Assembly: GCA_002358905.1 (NCBI GenBank)
Contig: DEPT01000025.1
Location: 4,258 to 31,414, forward strand
DNA length: 27,157 bases
From: Akkermansiaceae bacterium UBA3385
GTDB taxonomy: Bacteria; Verrucomicrobiota; Verrucomicrobiia; Verrucomicrobiales; Akkermansiaceae
Direction: 5' to 3'
Shown: piece after piece, positions 1 through 7,001 of the stretch
Numbering within the stretch: the first letter of the stretch is position 1
Layout: each line of letters begins with the position of its first letter
The notes under the pieces: model-generated
What the model was told of the DNA's origin: nothing
The model's database searches: none
The model's input: only the letters and a program-made list of their open reading frames with translations
Program-made: the position numbers and the translations under genes

Positions 1-2
1 GC

Positions 3-1394
3 CTGGAGACCAGCCCCGAGGACCTGCGCGGCATGATTGCCGCAGAGGGCATCCTCACCGCCCGCGGCGGTCTCTCCAGCCACGCTGCCCTCGTTGCCCG
101 CCAGATGGGCAAGGTCTGCGTCTGCGGCGTGAGCGAAATGACCATCGACTACAACAACCGCACCATCGATATCGATGGCAAGACCTACAAGGAAGGCGAA
201 TACCTCTCCCTGGACGGCACCGCCGGCCTCGTCTATGCCGGTGAGCTGGCCACCGCGCCCTCCGAAATCATCCAGGTGCTCATCCGCAAGACCATGAAGC
301 CCGAGCAGAGCCAGACCTACCGCGATTTCCAGCGCGTGATGGACTGGTGCGCCAAGGCCACAAAGCTGGGCGTGCGCACCAATGCTGACTCCCCGGACCA
401 GGCCGCCGCAGCCCTCGCCTTCGGCGCCCAGGGCATCGGTCTCTGCCGCACCGAGCACATGTTCTTCTCCGGCAACCGCATTGATTTCATGCGCCGCATG
501 ATTCTCTCCGACCGCATCGATGACCGCAAGAGCGCCGTGGCCCAGCTGCTGCCCTTCCAGAAGAGCGACTTCAAGGGCATCTTCTCCGCCCTGAAGGGAC
601 TGCCTGCCACCATCCGTCTGCTGGACCCGCCCCTGCACGAATTCCTGCCCCACACCAAGGAGCAGCAGCTCACCCTGGCCCAGAAGTTCGGCATGCCGGT
701 GGAAATCATCATGCGCCGCGTGCAGGAGCTCCATGAGTTCAACCCCATGCTCGGCCACCGCGGCTGCCGCCTCGGCATCGACTACCCCGAAATCACCGAA
801 ATGCAGACCCGCGCCATCATCGAGGCCGCCATCGAGGTGCAGGAGGAAGAGGACATCGAGGTGAAACCGGAGATTATGGTACCCCTCGTGGCCTTCAAGC
901 GCGAGCTCGACCTGCAGAAGGAAATCATCGACCGCGTCGCCGCCGAGGTCTTCGCCGAGAAGGGCCGCAGCATCGCCTACAAGGTCGGCACCATGATTGA
1001 GATCCCCCGCGCCTGCGTCACCGCCGATGAGATTGCCGAAACCGCCGAGTTCTTCTCCTTCGGCACCAACGACCTCACCCAGACCGGCATGGGCATGAGC
1101 CGCGATGACTCCGGCTCCTTCCTGCCCCACTACCGCGACCTCGAAATCGTGAAGACCAACGTCTTCGCCAGCATCGACCAGGACGGCATCGGCAAGCTCA
1201 TGCAGATGGCTGAGAAGCTGGGCCGCTCCACCCGCCCCGGCATGAAGATGGGCATCTGCGGCGAACACGGCGGCGACCCCGCCTCCGTCAAGTTCTGCCA
1301 CAAGATCGGCCTCACCTACGTCTCATGCTCGCCCTACCGCGTGCCCACCGCCCGCATCGCCGCCGCCCAGGCCGCCCTTGCAGAGGCGAAGTAA
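3..1394 (+). CDS. ppdK: Pyruvate, phosphate dikinase (C-terminal part, 5' end outside window)
   Basis: The frame is open from the window edge, so the N-terminal ATP-grasp half is missing. PPDK interconverts pyruvate, ATP and phosphate with PEP, AMP and pyrophosphate in the cytosol. Counting from the Met at 33, the phosphohistidine swivel motif GGLSSHAALVARQMGK is near residues 13-28 with the His that carries phosphate. The PEP-utilising TIM-barrel domain follows, with GIGLCRTEHMFF, DPPLHEFLPH, GHRGCRLGIDYPEI, the metal/substrate segment EFFSFGTNDLTQ and the catalytic Cys in GICGEHGG (Cys codon at 1257-1259). The presence of GTxEHMFF and the long spacer separates it from PEP synthase and from enzyme I of the PTS. 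It ends cleanly at TAA and is followed by an intrinsic terminator. The call is firm; only the missing N-terminus is unknown. Confidence 0.96.
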   Translation: METSPEDLRGMIAAEGILTARGGLSSHAALVARQMGKVCVCGVSEMTIDYNNRTIDIDGKTYKEGEYLSLDGTAGLVYAGELATAPSEIIQVLIRKTMKPEQSQTYRDFQRVMDWCAKATKLGVRTNADSPDQAAAALAFGAQGIGLCRTEHMFFSGNRIDFMRRMILSDRIDDRKSAVAQLLPFQKSDFKGIFSALKGLPATIRLLDPPLHEFLPHTKEQQLTLAQKFGMPVEIIMRRVQELHEFNPMLGHRGCRLGIDYPEITEMQTRAIIEAAIEVQEEEDIEVKPEIMVPLVAFKRELDLQKEIIDRVAAEVFAEKGRSIAYKVGTMIEIPRACVTADEIAETAEFFSFGTNDLTQTGMGMSRDDSGSFLPHYRDLEIVKTNVFASIDQDGIGKLMQMAEKLGRSTRPGMKMGICGEHGGDPASVKFCHKIGLTYVSCSPYRVPTARIAAAQAALAEAK

Positions 1395-1403
1395 CCACCA
1401 TCT

Positions 1404-1436
1404 CCCTCCGGTGCAGGCATCTCCGGCACCGGAGGG
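1404..1436 (+). repeat. 11-bp perfect hairpin just after ppdK
   Basis: The arms CCCTCCGGTGC (1404-1414) and GCACCGGAGGG (1426-1436) are perfectly complementary around an 11-nt loop, starting 10 nt after the ppdK stop. No T-run follows, so it is probably an RNA-stabilising 3' hairpin upstream of the true terminator rather than a terminator itself. Confidence 0.5.
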
Positions 1437-1480
1437 GATATCCTTGTCAGGCCGAAGCTTCGCAGGAAGCGCAGGCTGAA

Positions 1481-1507
1481 CGCCCGCCGCCCCCCGGCGG
1501 GCGTTTT
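1481..1507 (+). terminator. Intrinsic terminator of ppdK
   Basis: A perfect 9-bp GC stem (CGCCCGCCG at 1481-1489, CGGCGGGCG at 1495-1503) with a 5-nt C loop is followed directly by TTTT. It sits 87 nt after the ppdK stop and fits a rho-independent terminator on the plus strand. Confidence 0.75.
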
Positions 1508-1601
1508 CATTCGGAGGGGTCTCCCCGTTTTCATCCTTCATTCACTCCGCAGGAGTGTTTTCACCCTGCCCCGACCTCTCCCGTCGCCGGTTAAAACCAG
1601 C

Positions 1602-1666
1602 GCGCGGCCCCTGGCCGCGCGGGAACATCATACTTCGTAATTCGTAACTCGCACTTCGTAATTTAG
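1602..1666. repeat. Composite repeat: GC hairpin plus heptamer tract (copy 1)
   Basis: A perfect 8-bp hairpin (GCGCGGCC at 1602-1609, GGCCGCGC at 1613-1620) is followed 11 nt later by a degenerate tandem repeat of period 7 at 1632-1666, reading ACTTCGT, AATTCGT, AACTCGC, ACTTCGT, AATTTAG. The hairpin with its AAAACCAG flank is repeated almost exactly at 1816-1849. No coding potential is seen here. Confidence 0.75.
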
Positions 1667-1816
1667 AACCGTTCTAATAGGCAATAATTAGGGGTAGCGG
1701 GCTGTTTAGCCTTGGGGAGATTATTTGCGGGTGGCGCGGGGTGGAGGGAGTGATCTGGGCGGGCTTGCCATGCTGGTGCATTGCAACCTGGCGCCCGCCC
1801 CCTCCCACATCCGCAT

Positions 1817-1846
1817 AAAACCAGCGCGCGGCCTGCTGGCCGCGCG
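1817..1846 (-). terminator. Terminator-like hairpin for the minus-strand alcohol dehydrogenase
   Basis: A perfect 9-bp stem (CGCGCGGCC at 1825-1833, GGCCGCGCG at 1838-1846) with loop TGCT. Read on the minus strand it is followed by CTGG and then TTTT, 46 nt beyond the dehydrogenase stop. It is also the hairpin half of the second composite repeat, so it may serve as terminator, repeat, or both. Confidence 0.55.
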
Positions 1847-1852
1847 GGAATT

Positions 1853-1887
1853 TTACCAATTAATCATTAATCACTAATCAATAATCA
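1853..1887. repeat. Heptamer tract (copy 2)
   Basis: Five consecutive period-7 units TTACCAA, TTAATCA, TTAATCA, CTAATCA, ATAATCA lie right after the 1825-1846 hairpin and end next to the dehydrogenase stop codon. The unit sequence differs from that of copy 1, but the period and the position beside a GC hairpin are the same. Confidence 0.75.
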
Positions 1888-1891
1888 TTGC

Positions 1892-3062
1892 TTAGAAGCA
1901 GGCTTCTAAAATCTTTCGTATTTCTGCCGTTGTCAGGTCGGGTTTGTAGCCACCGCGGAGGAGGAAGGTGCCCTCGGCGATGCCATCGAGCATATCGGGC
2001 GTGGCGCCCAGCTCGCGCAGCGAAAGCACCAGATCGATTTCCTGCATCCAGGCCTTCATGGCATCCAGACCGGCCAGCGCCACCTCCTCGTCCGATCTCC
2101 CGGCGGGGTCGATACCCCACACCACGCGGGCGAAACGCACAAACTTCGGCAGACCAAAGGGCAGAATATAGCGGAAATACGGCAGCGTGACCGCCGCCAG
2201 CGTCATGCCATGCGTCGCATCCGTGAACGCACCCACCGACTGCCCCATCATGTGCACCATCCAATCAGTCGTCTTACCCTTCGCAATGAGAGTATTCAGC
2301 GCCCAGGTCGCCGTCCACATGATATTGCTGCGCGCCTCGTAATCCTGCGGATTCGCGGCGGCAATGCGACTGCTGTGCACCAGCGAGCGCATCAGCCCCT
2401 CCGCAATATAATCGCTCGTGTTGTCATCCGTGCCGGAAAGGTACTGCTCCAGAATATGCGACATCACATCGAAGCAGCCCGCCACCATCTGATAGCGCGG
2501 CAGCGTGAGCGTGAGCACCGGGTCCAGAATCGAGAAACGCGGGAACACCGCATCGCCGAATACGCGGCCAATCTTGCGCTTCACCGCGTGATTCGTGATA
2601 ACCGAGCCGCCATTCATCTCGCTGCCCGTGCCCGCCATCGTCAGCACACAGCCCACCGGGAATGATGGCGTTATCCACCGGAGCCATGCGCACATAATAT
2701 TTCTCCCACGGGTCCTCCTCGCAATACGCCGCCACGGAAACGCCCTTGGCATAGTCGCACACCGAGCCGCCGCCCACCGCCAGGATAAGGTCCACCTTAT
2801 TCTCGCGCGCCAGCCGCGCACCCTCGCGCAGCTTCTCCACCGTCGGGTTCGGCATCACCCCCGGATCCTCCACCACCGTCTTCCCCGCCGCCCGCAGAAT
2901 CTCCATCACCTTATCGTACAGCCCGCTCTTCTTGATAGAAGCCTGGCCATACGAAAACATCACCACCGGCCCGAAGCCCGCCAGCTCCCCAGCCAGCTTC
3001 CCCAGCGCCTCCTCACCAAAATGCAAGCGCGTCGGATTCGAATATGTAAATGTACCTTTCAT
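1892..3062 (-). pseudogene. Iron-containing alcohol dehydrogenase (butanol dehydrogenase/YqhD type), frameshifted
   Basis: Two overlapping minus-strand frames together make one dehydrogenase of about 390 residues, the usual family length. The N-terminal frame (from Met at 3062) has the Rossmann-type nucleotide site GGGSVCDYAKG and runs to IIPGG. The next frame continues with VGCVLTMAGTGSEMNGG, the metal ligands Asp and His in CFDVMSHILEQY, and the two His in VHMMGQ and ATHGMT. The family pattern PVGxVLT is restored if one C of the CC at 2656-2657 (plus strand) is removed, so a single-base insertion breaks the gene. Predicted role when intact: NAD(P)H-dependent reduction of aldehydes. All metal ligands are kept, so the mutation is recent or is a sequencing error. 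An upstream Met at 3101 exists, but the Met at 3062 aligns with the family start. Confidence 0.88.
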
Positions 3063-3074
3063 GATGCTGCTTAT

Positions 3075-3101
3075 TCTATACCCTCCGTCCGCACACGACA
3101 A
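3075..3101 (-). promoter_or_regulatory. Probable promoter of the alcohol dehydrogenase
   Basis: On the minus strand TTGTCG (3101-3096) and TATAGA (3080-3075) are spaced by 15 nt. The -10 box ends 12 nt before the ATG at 3062. The spacing is short, so this is a moderate call. Confidence 0.4.
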
Positions 3102-3403
3102 GCAAATTTAGATTATACGCCTCGCGAGCGGATATTTGCTTCTTGCTGCAGTGGTGTTTGGAAGGCAAAGGTGAGCCGAAAAGGTGAAGGCGGTGGAAAG
3201 AAAACGCTCGCCGGTTAATTTCGCAGTACCGACGGGCGAGAAAAGGAGTTAAGCATGAAGCTCATTCCGAAAAGCTAAGAGCAGCTTAATCTGTATACTT
3301 GGGGAAGTCAAGCAAAATCAGGAGGTAACAAGGAATCCCAAACAGGGATAGATCCCAAACCCATGGTGTGCCTTTTAGTGTCTTTAAAGATAATTATTTA
3401 GGA
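3102..3403. other. Intergenic stretch without recognised genes
   Basis: About 300 nt between the dehydrogenase promoter and the membrane protein gene. No ORF with coding character, tRNA or clear terminator was found on either strand. The base composition shifts from GC-rich to AT-rich at about 3240, which I read as the left border of an acquired segment. Confidence 0.5.
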
Positions 3404-3835
3404 TTACTTGCTTTCGAAGAGTATAGAATCTAAGTGATTTGCCCGATAGAAGCAGAGCAACATATTTGCAGCAAAAAGCAGCCAGACATTGAAAGTGATA
3501 ATGTGATGCCAGAAACATTCGGGCACAAAGAGAATGATGAATGAAACCAGAATAAAACGAATGGCACTATTAGTTACGGCTTTCAAATAGCCAAAATATA
3601 GCTCCATGAAACGGTTATTAGAAATATCCCTTATGGTCTTGCTTGCCTTAGTCTGCAGCGTGTTACGATATACAGCATTAAATCCGATGATAATAGAAGA
3701 CACTGTAATCCCAGAACTCAGAATTTCCTCATTTAGCTCAGGCAAAATGTCGAAAAAACAACCTATAGTTACTGAGATTGCCGTCAATAATAGGGATACG
3801 ATATGAGGATAACGCTCTTCTGTTGTTCTTGTCAT
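3404..3835 (-). CDS. Small four-helix membrane protein, RexB-like partner
   Basis: With the start at the Met codon 3835 the protein has 143 residues, and its ATG overlaps the TGA of the upstream gene as ATGA, which indicates translational coupling. A Met 11 codons earlier (3868) is possible but would overlap by 37 nt. Four hydrophobic segments are visible, at about residues 11-29, 37-55, 90-105 and 111-130, separated by a charged cytosolic loop in the middle (NTLQTKASKTIRD). No enzyme motif is seen. Lambda RexB, an abortive-infection ion channel, is also about 144 residues with four helices and lies directly downstream of a soluble sensor. The resemblance is one of size, topology and gene order, not of clear sequence similarity. 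The AT-rich composition suggests transfer. Confidence 0.6.
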   Translation of the reverse strand: MTRTTEERYPHIVSLLLTAISVTIGCFFDILPELNEEILSSGITVSSIIIGFNAVYRNTLQTKASKTIRDISNNRFMELYFGYLKAVTNSAIRFILVSFIILFVPECFWHHIITFNVWLLFAANMLLCFYRANHLDSILFESK

Positions 3836-4773
3836 AACATTATTTGGGGAAAGTATTGAGGTTTCCATTCTGCATATGCTTGTTCGATTGCTTTATATCG
3901 AGAAGCATGATCAACAATTTTGTTACTTCCTACTCTTACGTCTATATTTCGTTTCTCTCTTGCCTTCAGCAAGTCTAGAGTTTGCGTCGGGAGGTTTTCC
4001 TCTTCTTTGATTTTTACTTCACACCTGCTGATGGGCGCATGCTCTCCGTATGTACTGATAATTTTGCATGCTCCGCGAAGTAGAAGTTGCCCCATACTGC
4101 TAAGGCCCATGTTACGATCGTTGCCCTGTGAACCAAGAACGAGATGTACAGTGCCTTTTTTTTGGTCTTTACTTGCAAATTGGGCAGCAGTACTAAGCGC
4201 TACATTGGCGTCATAATCAGCTTGAGATATTCCAGCTGGCGAAAATTTAAAGTCAAATCGAGTTACAGTCACTCCCTCTCGAAGTTGCGAAAGAATATCT
4301 TTTTTCAATATTGATTCCAAATACAAGGCTTGAGTATATGGAGCCGGATGAATTTCTTGAATGCAGTCCAACATTGTTTCGGCTGACAGAGAGGCCCTTG
4401 ATTGCTCTGCAAGGAACGCGCCTGTTGCCGGATCGTATAAAGCTGCACAGAAATTAGAAAATCCCTCATCTGGTCCCAAATCGAACGATGAAATGCTGCC
4501 CTTCTTGCTACCTTTTGCCGGGCCTTCATGGATGCTGAGCCGCCCGAAGCCAAACAAATAATATTTCTTACACTCCTTTATTTCAAGCAGCTGAACAAAT
4601 TCACCAGATGTATTGCTGTGGTACGGCCATAATCGTTTAGATACATTAGTTTTTTTCAGTCGTTTAATATGCTCCTGCATGAGATCTTTCACGTTCGGCT
4701 GAAAGAGGTCACGGGGGTCCTTGTCAACACGAACGTTATACGGATATATGGTTAATGTTTTAATCCTGCTCAT
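3832..4773 (-). CDS. Soluble 313-aa protein, RexA-like sensor candidate
   Basis: This is the first gene of a two-gene operon with the four-helix membrane protein. There is no signal peptide or membrane segment. The sequence alternates predicted strands and helices. A run of strands near residues 58-80 (FVQLLEIKECKKYYLFGFG) is followed by ALYDPATGAFLAEQSR, then the strand TVTRFDFKF, a further VHLVLGSQG segment, and a C-terminal SRCEVKIKEEE. This order of segments recalls phage lambda RexA, the intracellular sensor that opens RexB, but residue identity looks low. No catalytic motif of nucleases, kinases or NADases is visible. I infer a sensor or regulator of the membrane partner in an abortive-infection system. 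An alternative is an unrelated two-gene defence pair such as a Kiwa-like unit, although the gene order is opposite to kwaA-kwaB. Confidence 0.55.
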   Translation of the reverse strand: MSRIKTLTIYPYNVRVDKDPRDLFQPNVKDLMQEHIKRLKKTNVSKRLWPYHSNTSGEFVQLLEIKECKKYYLFGFGRLSIHEGPAKGSKKGSISSFDLGPDEGFSNFCAALYDPATGAFLAEQSRASLSAETMLDCIQEIHPAPYTQALYLESILKKDILSQLREGVTVTRFDFKFSPAGISQADYDANVALSTAAQFASKDQKKGTVHLVLGSQGNDRNMGLSSMGQLLLRGACKIISTYGEHAPISRCEVKIKEEENLPTQTLDLLKAREKRNIDVRVGSNKIVDHASRYKAIEQAYAEWKPQYFPQIML

Positions 4774-4867
4774 GAATATTTTTTAGACTGTATTAGAGGA
4801 GAGGCAAAAAACGGTGTAGTTTTTCAAAACATAAATCTGCGATGCAGAAAATTCAATAGCGAACTAG

Positions 4868-5836
4868 TTAAACAGTATGCATTTTTCTCAGTTCGTCGAG
4901 AGGGCAAGCGTTAAAAAGATACAGCCAAAATATTCGGCACTCATCCTTATTCAGTGCATAATGGGATATATCACAAGATGTTATATATTCTTTAGCAATC
5001 AACTCATCTATATATTTAGATTCCGATTCCCTTCCTCGAAATAAACACATTAACTCTTTTGCTCCGTCTGGCAGACAACCTAGTATCAATTTTTCAAAAC
5101 GCGCTTTATGGTAAGGGAAACTCGAAAAGTATTCCGACACATCCTCAAGAAGCCCATTAACACTGACAAGGAATGGTTTACATGTAAAATAGGATATCAA
5201 CATATCATTTACAAACAACTCTAACGTCTTCCTTTGCCCTGCTGTAAGAGATTTTTCAGAACACAATATTTTCATTTTTTCAAAAATATCACTCTGCATC
5301 ACAGACAGGGCATCGTTGCCAGTATAGAAGACTGGTTTCATCTTATTTATAACTTCTCCGGCAGTTGTGATTACATAGTTATTTCTCGTATACTTCACCT
5401 CTTTTATTAATTCACGTATAACCCCAAGTCGCCGATAGATGTCATCGGTACGCACTTGGATACAGTTAATTTTATACTGCTCCGAAAATTGTTTAGTCTG
5501 TATCTCGAACTGTTCCGTTTGTTTCTTAAATTCATCACGTGTTCGTTCCATTTCTGCAACCTGCATTTTGAGCTCCCTGCGCTGCTGCCGAATGGTCACT
5601 ATAAGGCCAGCAAAGGCTAATCCAGAAAACAAGCAGGTTAAACCTCCGAACATGTCTCCATACGTTCCAGCATTAGCCCAATGCTGATCAGCATCCCCCG
5701 GGCCATGAAAATACACCACAACCCCAACCCAATAGACAATCTGTAGTACTAATATGGCAAAAATCCATATGCACAAATTTTCACCCAATGGAGTTTTACT
5801 AGAAATCACGGCCTCACTCTTTCTATCAGAACTCAT
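4868..5836 (-). CDS. putAbiC-like phage abortive infection protein
   Basis: The 322-residue protein has two N-terminal membrane helices (about 21-43, LCIWIFAILVLQIVYWVGVV, and 60-82). The second lies in the segment GDMFGGLTCLFSGLAFAGLI, followed by a charged coiled coil (about 83-125, rich in RQQRRELKMQ, KKQTEQFEIQTKQF) and a helical cytosolic domain. The order Gly-Asp-x-Phe-Gly-Gly, small-residue helix, then RQQRREL matches the family called putative phage abortive infection protein (putAbiC, Pfam PF16872), as I recall it. The family is associated with phage-triggered growth arrest; the molecular activity is not established. It lies 94 nt upstream of the RexA-like pair on the same strand but has its own promoter. 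The AT-rich composition supports acquisition. Confidence 0.65.
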   Translation of the reverse strand: MSSDRKSEAVISSKTPLGENLCIWIFAILVLQIVYWVGVVVYFHGPGDADQHWANAGTYGDMFGGLTCLFSGLAFAGLIVTIRQQRRELKMQVAEMERTRDEFKKQTEQFEIQTKQFSEQYKINCIQVRTDDIYRRLGVIRELIKEVKYTRNNYVITTAGEVINKMKPVFYTGNDALSVMQSDIFEKMKILCSEKSLTAGQRKTLELFVNDMLISYFTCKPFLVSVNGLLEDVSEYFSSFPYHKARFEKLILGCLPDGAKELMCLFRGRESESKYIDELIAKEYITSCDISHYALNKDECRIFWLYLFNACPLDELRKMHTV

Positions 5837-5844
5837 ACACGTCC

Positions 5845-5872
5845 TTTATACCCCTTTTCTCACCTTAGTCAA
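5845..5872 (-). promoter_or_regulatory. Promoter of the putAbiC-like gene
   Basis: Minus strand TTGACT (5872-5867), a 16-nt spacer and TATAAA (5850-5845); the ATG follows 8 nt after the -10 box. The good match to a sigma-70 promoter places the transcription start at or just before the start codon. Confidence 0.55.
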
Positions 5873-6053
5873 CCTGATTTTCCGTTTTATTGAAGACCAT
5901 AATACCCAAGTTCCCCAACGTCCCTAATAGCATTTCAAAAATGTCCACTACAATACCCGTAACACATAATCATCTCGCTTCAAATGCCTCATTGCGTTAA
6001 AATATAGTTTGTGCAACTCGACGGTAACATTCTGGAAAGAATAAGCGCCGCTA

Positions 6054-6866
6054 TCACGCCAGCTTAGCGCGGTGCTGCTGCAGGTATTTGGCGGAGGGCA
6101 GGAACTTGACGGGGGATTCGATGTGTTTGCCCTCGTAGGGGAGGAAGATGGTCTTGAATGCATCATGAGTGTAGTATTCCCGCAGGGAGGGGGCGAAGAT
6201 GAGACGCAGATCTTCATCGAGCGAGATGAGATGGCGGTCGAACGCGGCATCGAAGGTGGCAGATAGGCACAGGCCATTCTGCGGGTCGAGGCGGCTCACC
6301 TCATCCTCTGCCCAAGGCGTGATGTGGCTGGCTCGCAAGACCTCCGGGATGCTCAGGCCGGTGATGCAGCAGCGGTGGCGGTAATTCTCCAGCACCATTT
6401 TGCGGAAGAGATACTGGTTCACGCGCACTTTCGTTTGTTTCAGTGTTTCCTTGCCCTTGCCGCAGATGTTCTTTTCGATTTTTTCCAGTTCGGCGGTGAA
6501 GTCCGCGGGGGATTGCGCTTGGCTACTGGCCGTCTCGAACTGCCGGGCAACGCCGACAAAGCGGATGAACTCATTGATGGCGGCGGAGCAGAAACTTTTC
6601 TTCCAGTAGCTTGTGGATTCTTCCTCGCGGAATATCCCCTGCTCGCCTTTGGCCTGCTCCTGCTTCACGAGAGCGTAGAGCACGTGCAGACGAGCCGCGT
6701 CCTGAATATCCCATATACTCTCGCCCGGAGACAGAAACACATGATGTCGCTCCAAGGCCGCTTGGGTTTTCTCGATGGCGACCACGTAGGACGCGGGAGC
6801 CTTGCTCCCGACCGCGTGGATTCCGGTGGAAAAGCGGAGAAAATCGTCTGCAATCTGTAAGTTCAT
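6054..6866 (-). CDS. HNH endonuclease domain protein (HNH_2 type)
   Basis: A 270-residue protein with an uncharacterised helical N-terminal region and a C-terminal HNH nuclease domain from about residue 153. The domain shows YRHRCCITGLSIPEVLRASH, ITPWAEDE, RLDPQNGLCLSATFDAAFD and HLISLDED. The His of ASHI (residue 181), the Asn of QNGL (197) and the Asp/His set after it are the expected metal and general-base residues. Proteins of this kind occur near restriction and defence genes and cut DNA; the substrate here is not known. Composition is GC-rich and unlike the AT-rich neighbour 5837-6040. It is transcribed from its own promoter at 6890-6918 with a palindrome across the start site, which suggests autoregulation or repression. 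Confidence 0.8.
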   Translation of the reverse strand: MNLQIADDFLRFSTGIHAVGSKAPASYVVAIEKTQAALERHHVFLSPGESIWDIQDAARLHVLYALVKQEQAKGEQGIFREEESTSYWKKSFCSAAINEFIRFVGVARQFETASSQAQSPADFTAELEKIEKNICGKGKETLKQTKVRVNQYLFRKMVLENYRHRCCITGLSIPEVLRASHITPWAEDEVSRLDPQNGLCLSATFDAAFDRHLISLDEDLRLIFAPSLREYYTHDAFKTIFLPYEGKHIESPVKFLPSAKYLQQHRAKLA

Positions 6867-6874
6867 AAGGTTCT

Positions 6875-6893
6875 GTCTGACTAAGGCTCAGAC
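6875..6893. promoter_or_regulatory. Palindrome across the HNH transcription start, possible operator
   Basis: GTCTGA (6875-6880) and TCAGAC (6888-6893) form a perfect 6-7-6 inverted repeat overlapping the -10 box and the predicted start site. It could bind a dimeric repressor or fold as an mRNA 5' hairpin. Short enough to arise by chance. Confidence 0.35.
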
Positions 6894-6918
6894 TAACACG
6901 CAAGGCGGCAGGAGTCAA
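6890..6918 (-). promoter_or_regulatory. Promoter of the HNH gene
   Basis: Minus strand TTGACT (6918-6913), 17-nt spacer, TAGTCT (6895-6890). The predicted leader is about 17 nt. It is back to back with the promoter of the gene at 7002. Confidence 0.62.
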
Positions 6919-6966
6919 GTTTCCAATGGAGGGATTTTTGATGTCGGGCAAGCGGAAAAATTACCC

Positions 6967-6995
6967 TTGAATATGCAGCGGCACCAGGATAGACT
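6967..6995 (+). promoter_or_regulatory. Promoter of the 277-aa gene, predicts leaderless mRNA
   Basis: TTGAAT (6967-6972), 17-nt spacer, TAGACT (6990-6995), then six bases and the ATG at 7002. A start site 7 nt after the -10 box coincides with the A of ATG, so the mRNA would lack a 5' leader. Confidence 0.6.
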
Positions 6996-7001
6996 ACCGG
7001 C

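Noticed and set aside
317..1315. Long minus-strand frames opposite ppdK
   Set aside because: They are shadows of GC-rich coding sequence with Arg/Ser/Met-rich nonsense products.
3832..3868. Start of the four-helix membrane protein at 3868
   Set aside because: The ATG at 3835 forms an ATGA overlap with the upstream stop, the usual coupling signal, so the longer start is less likely.
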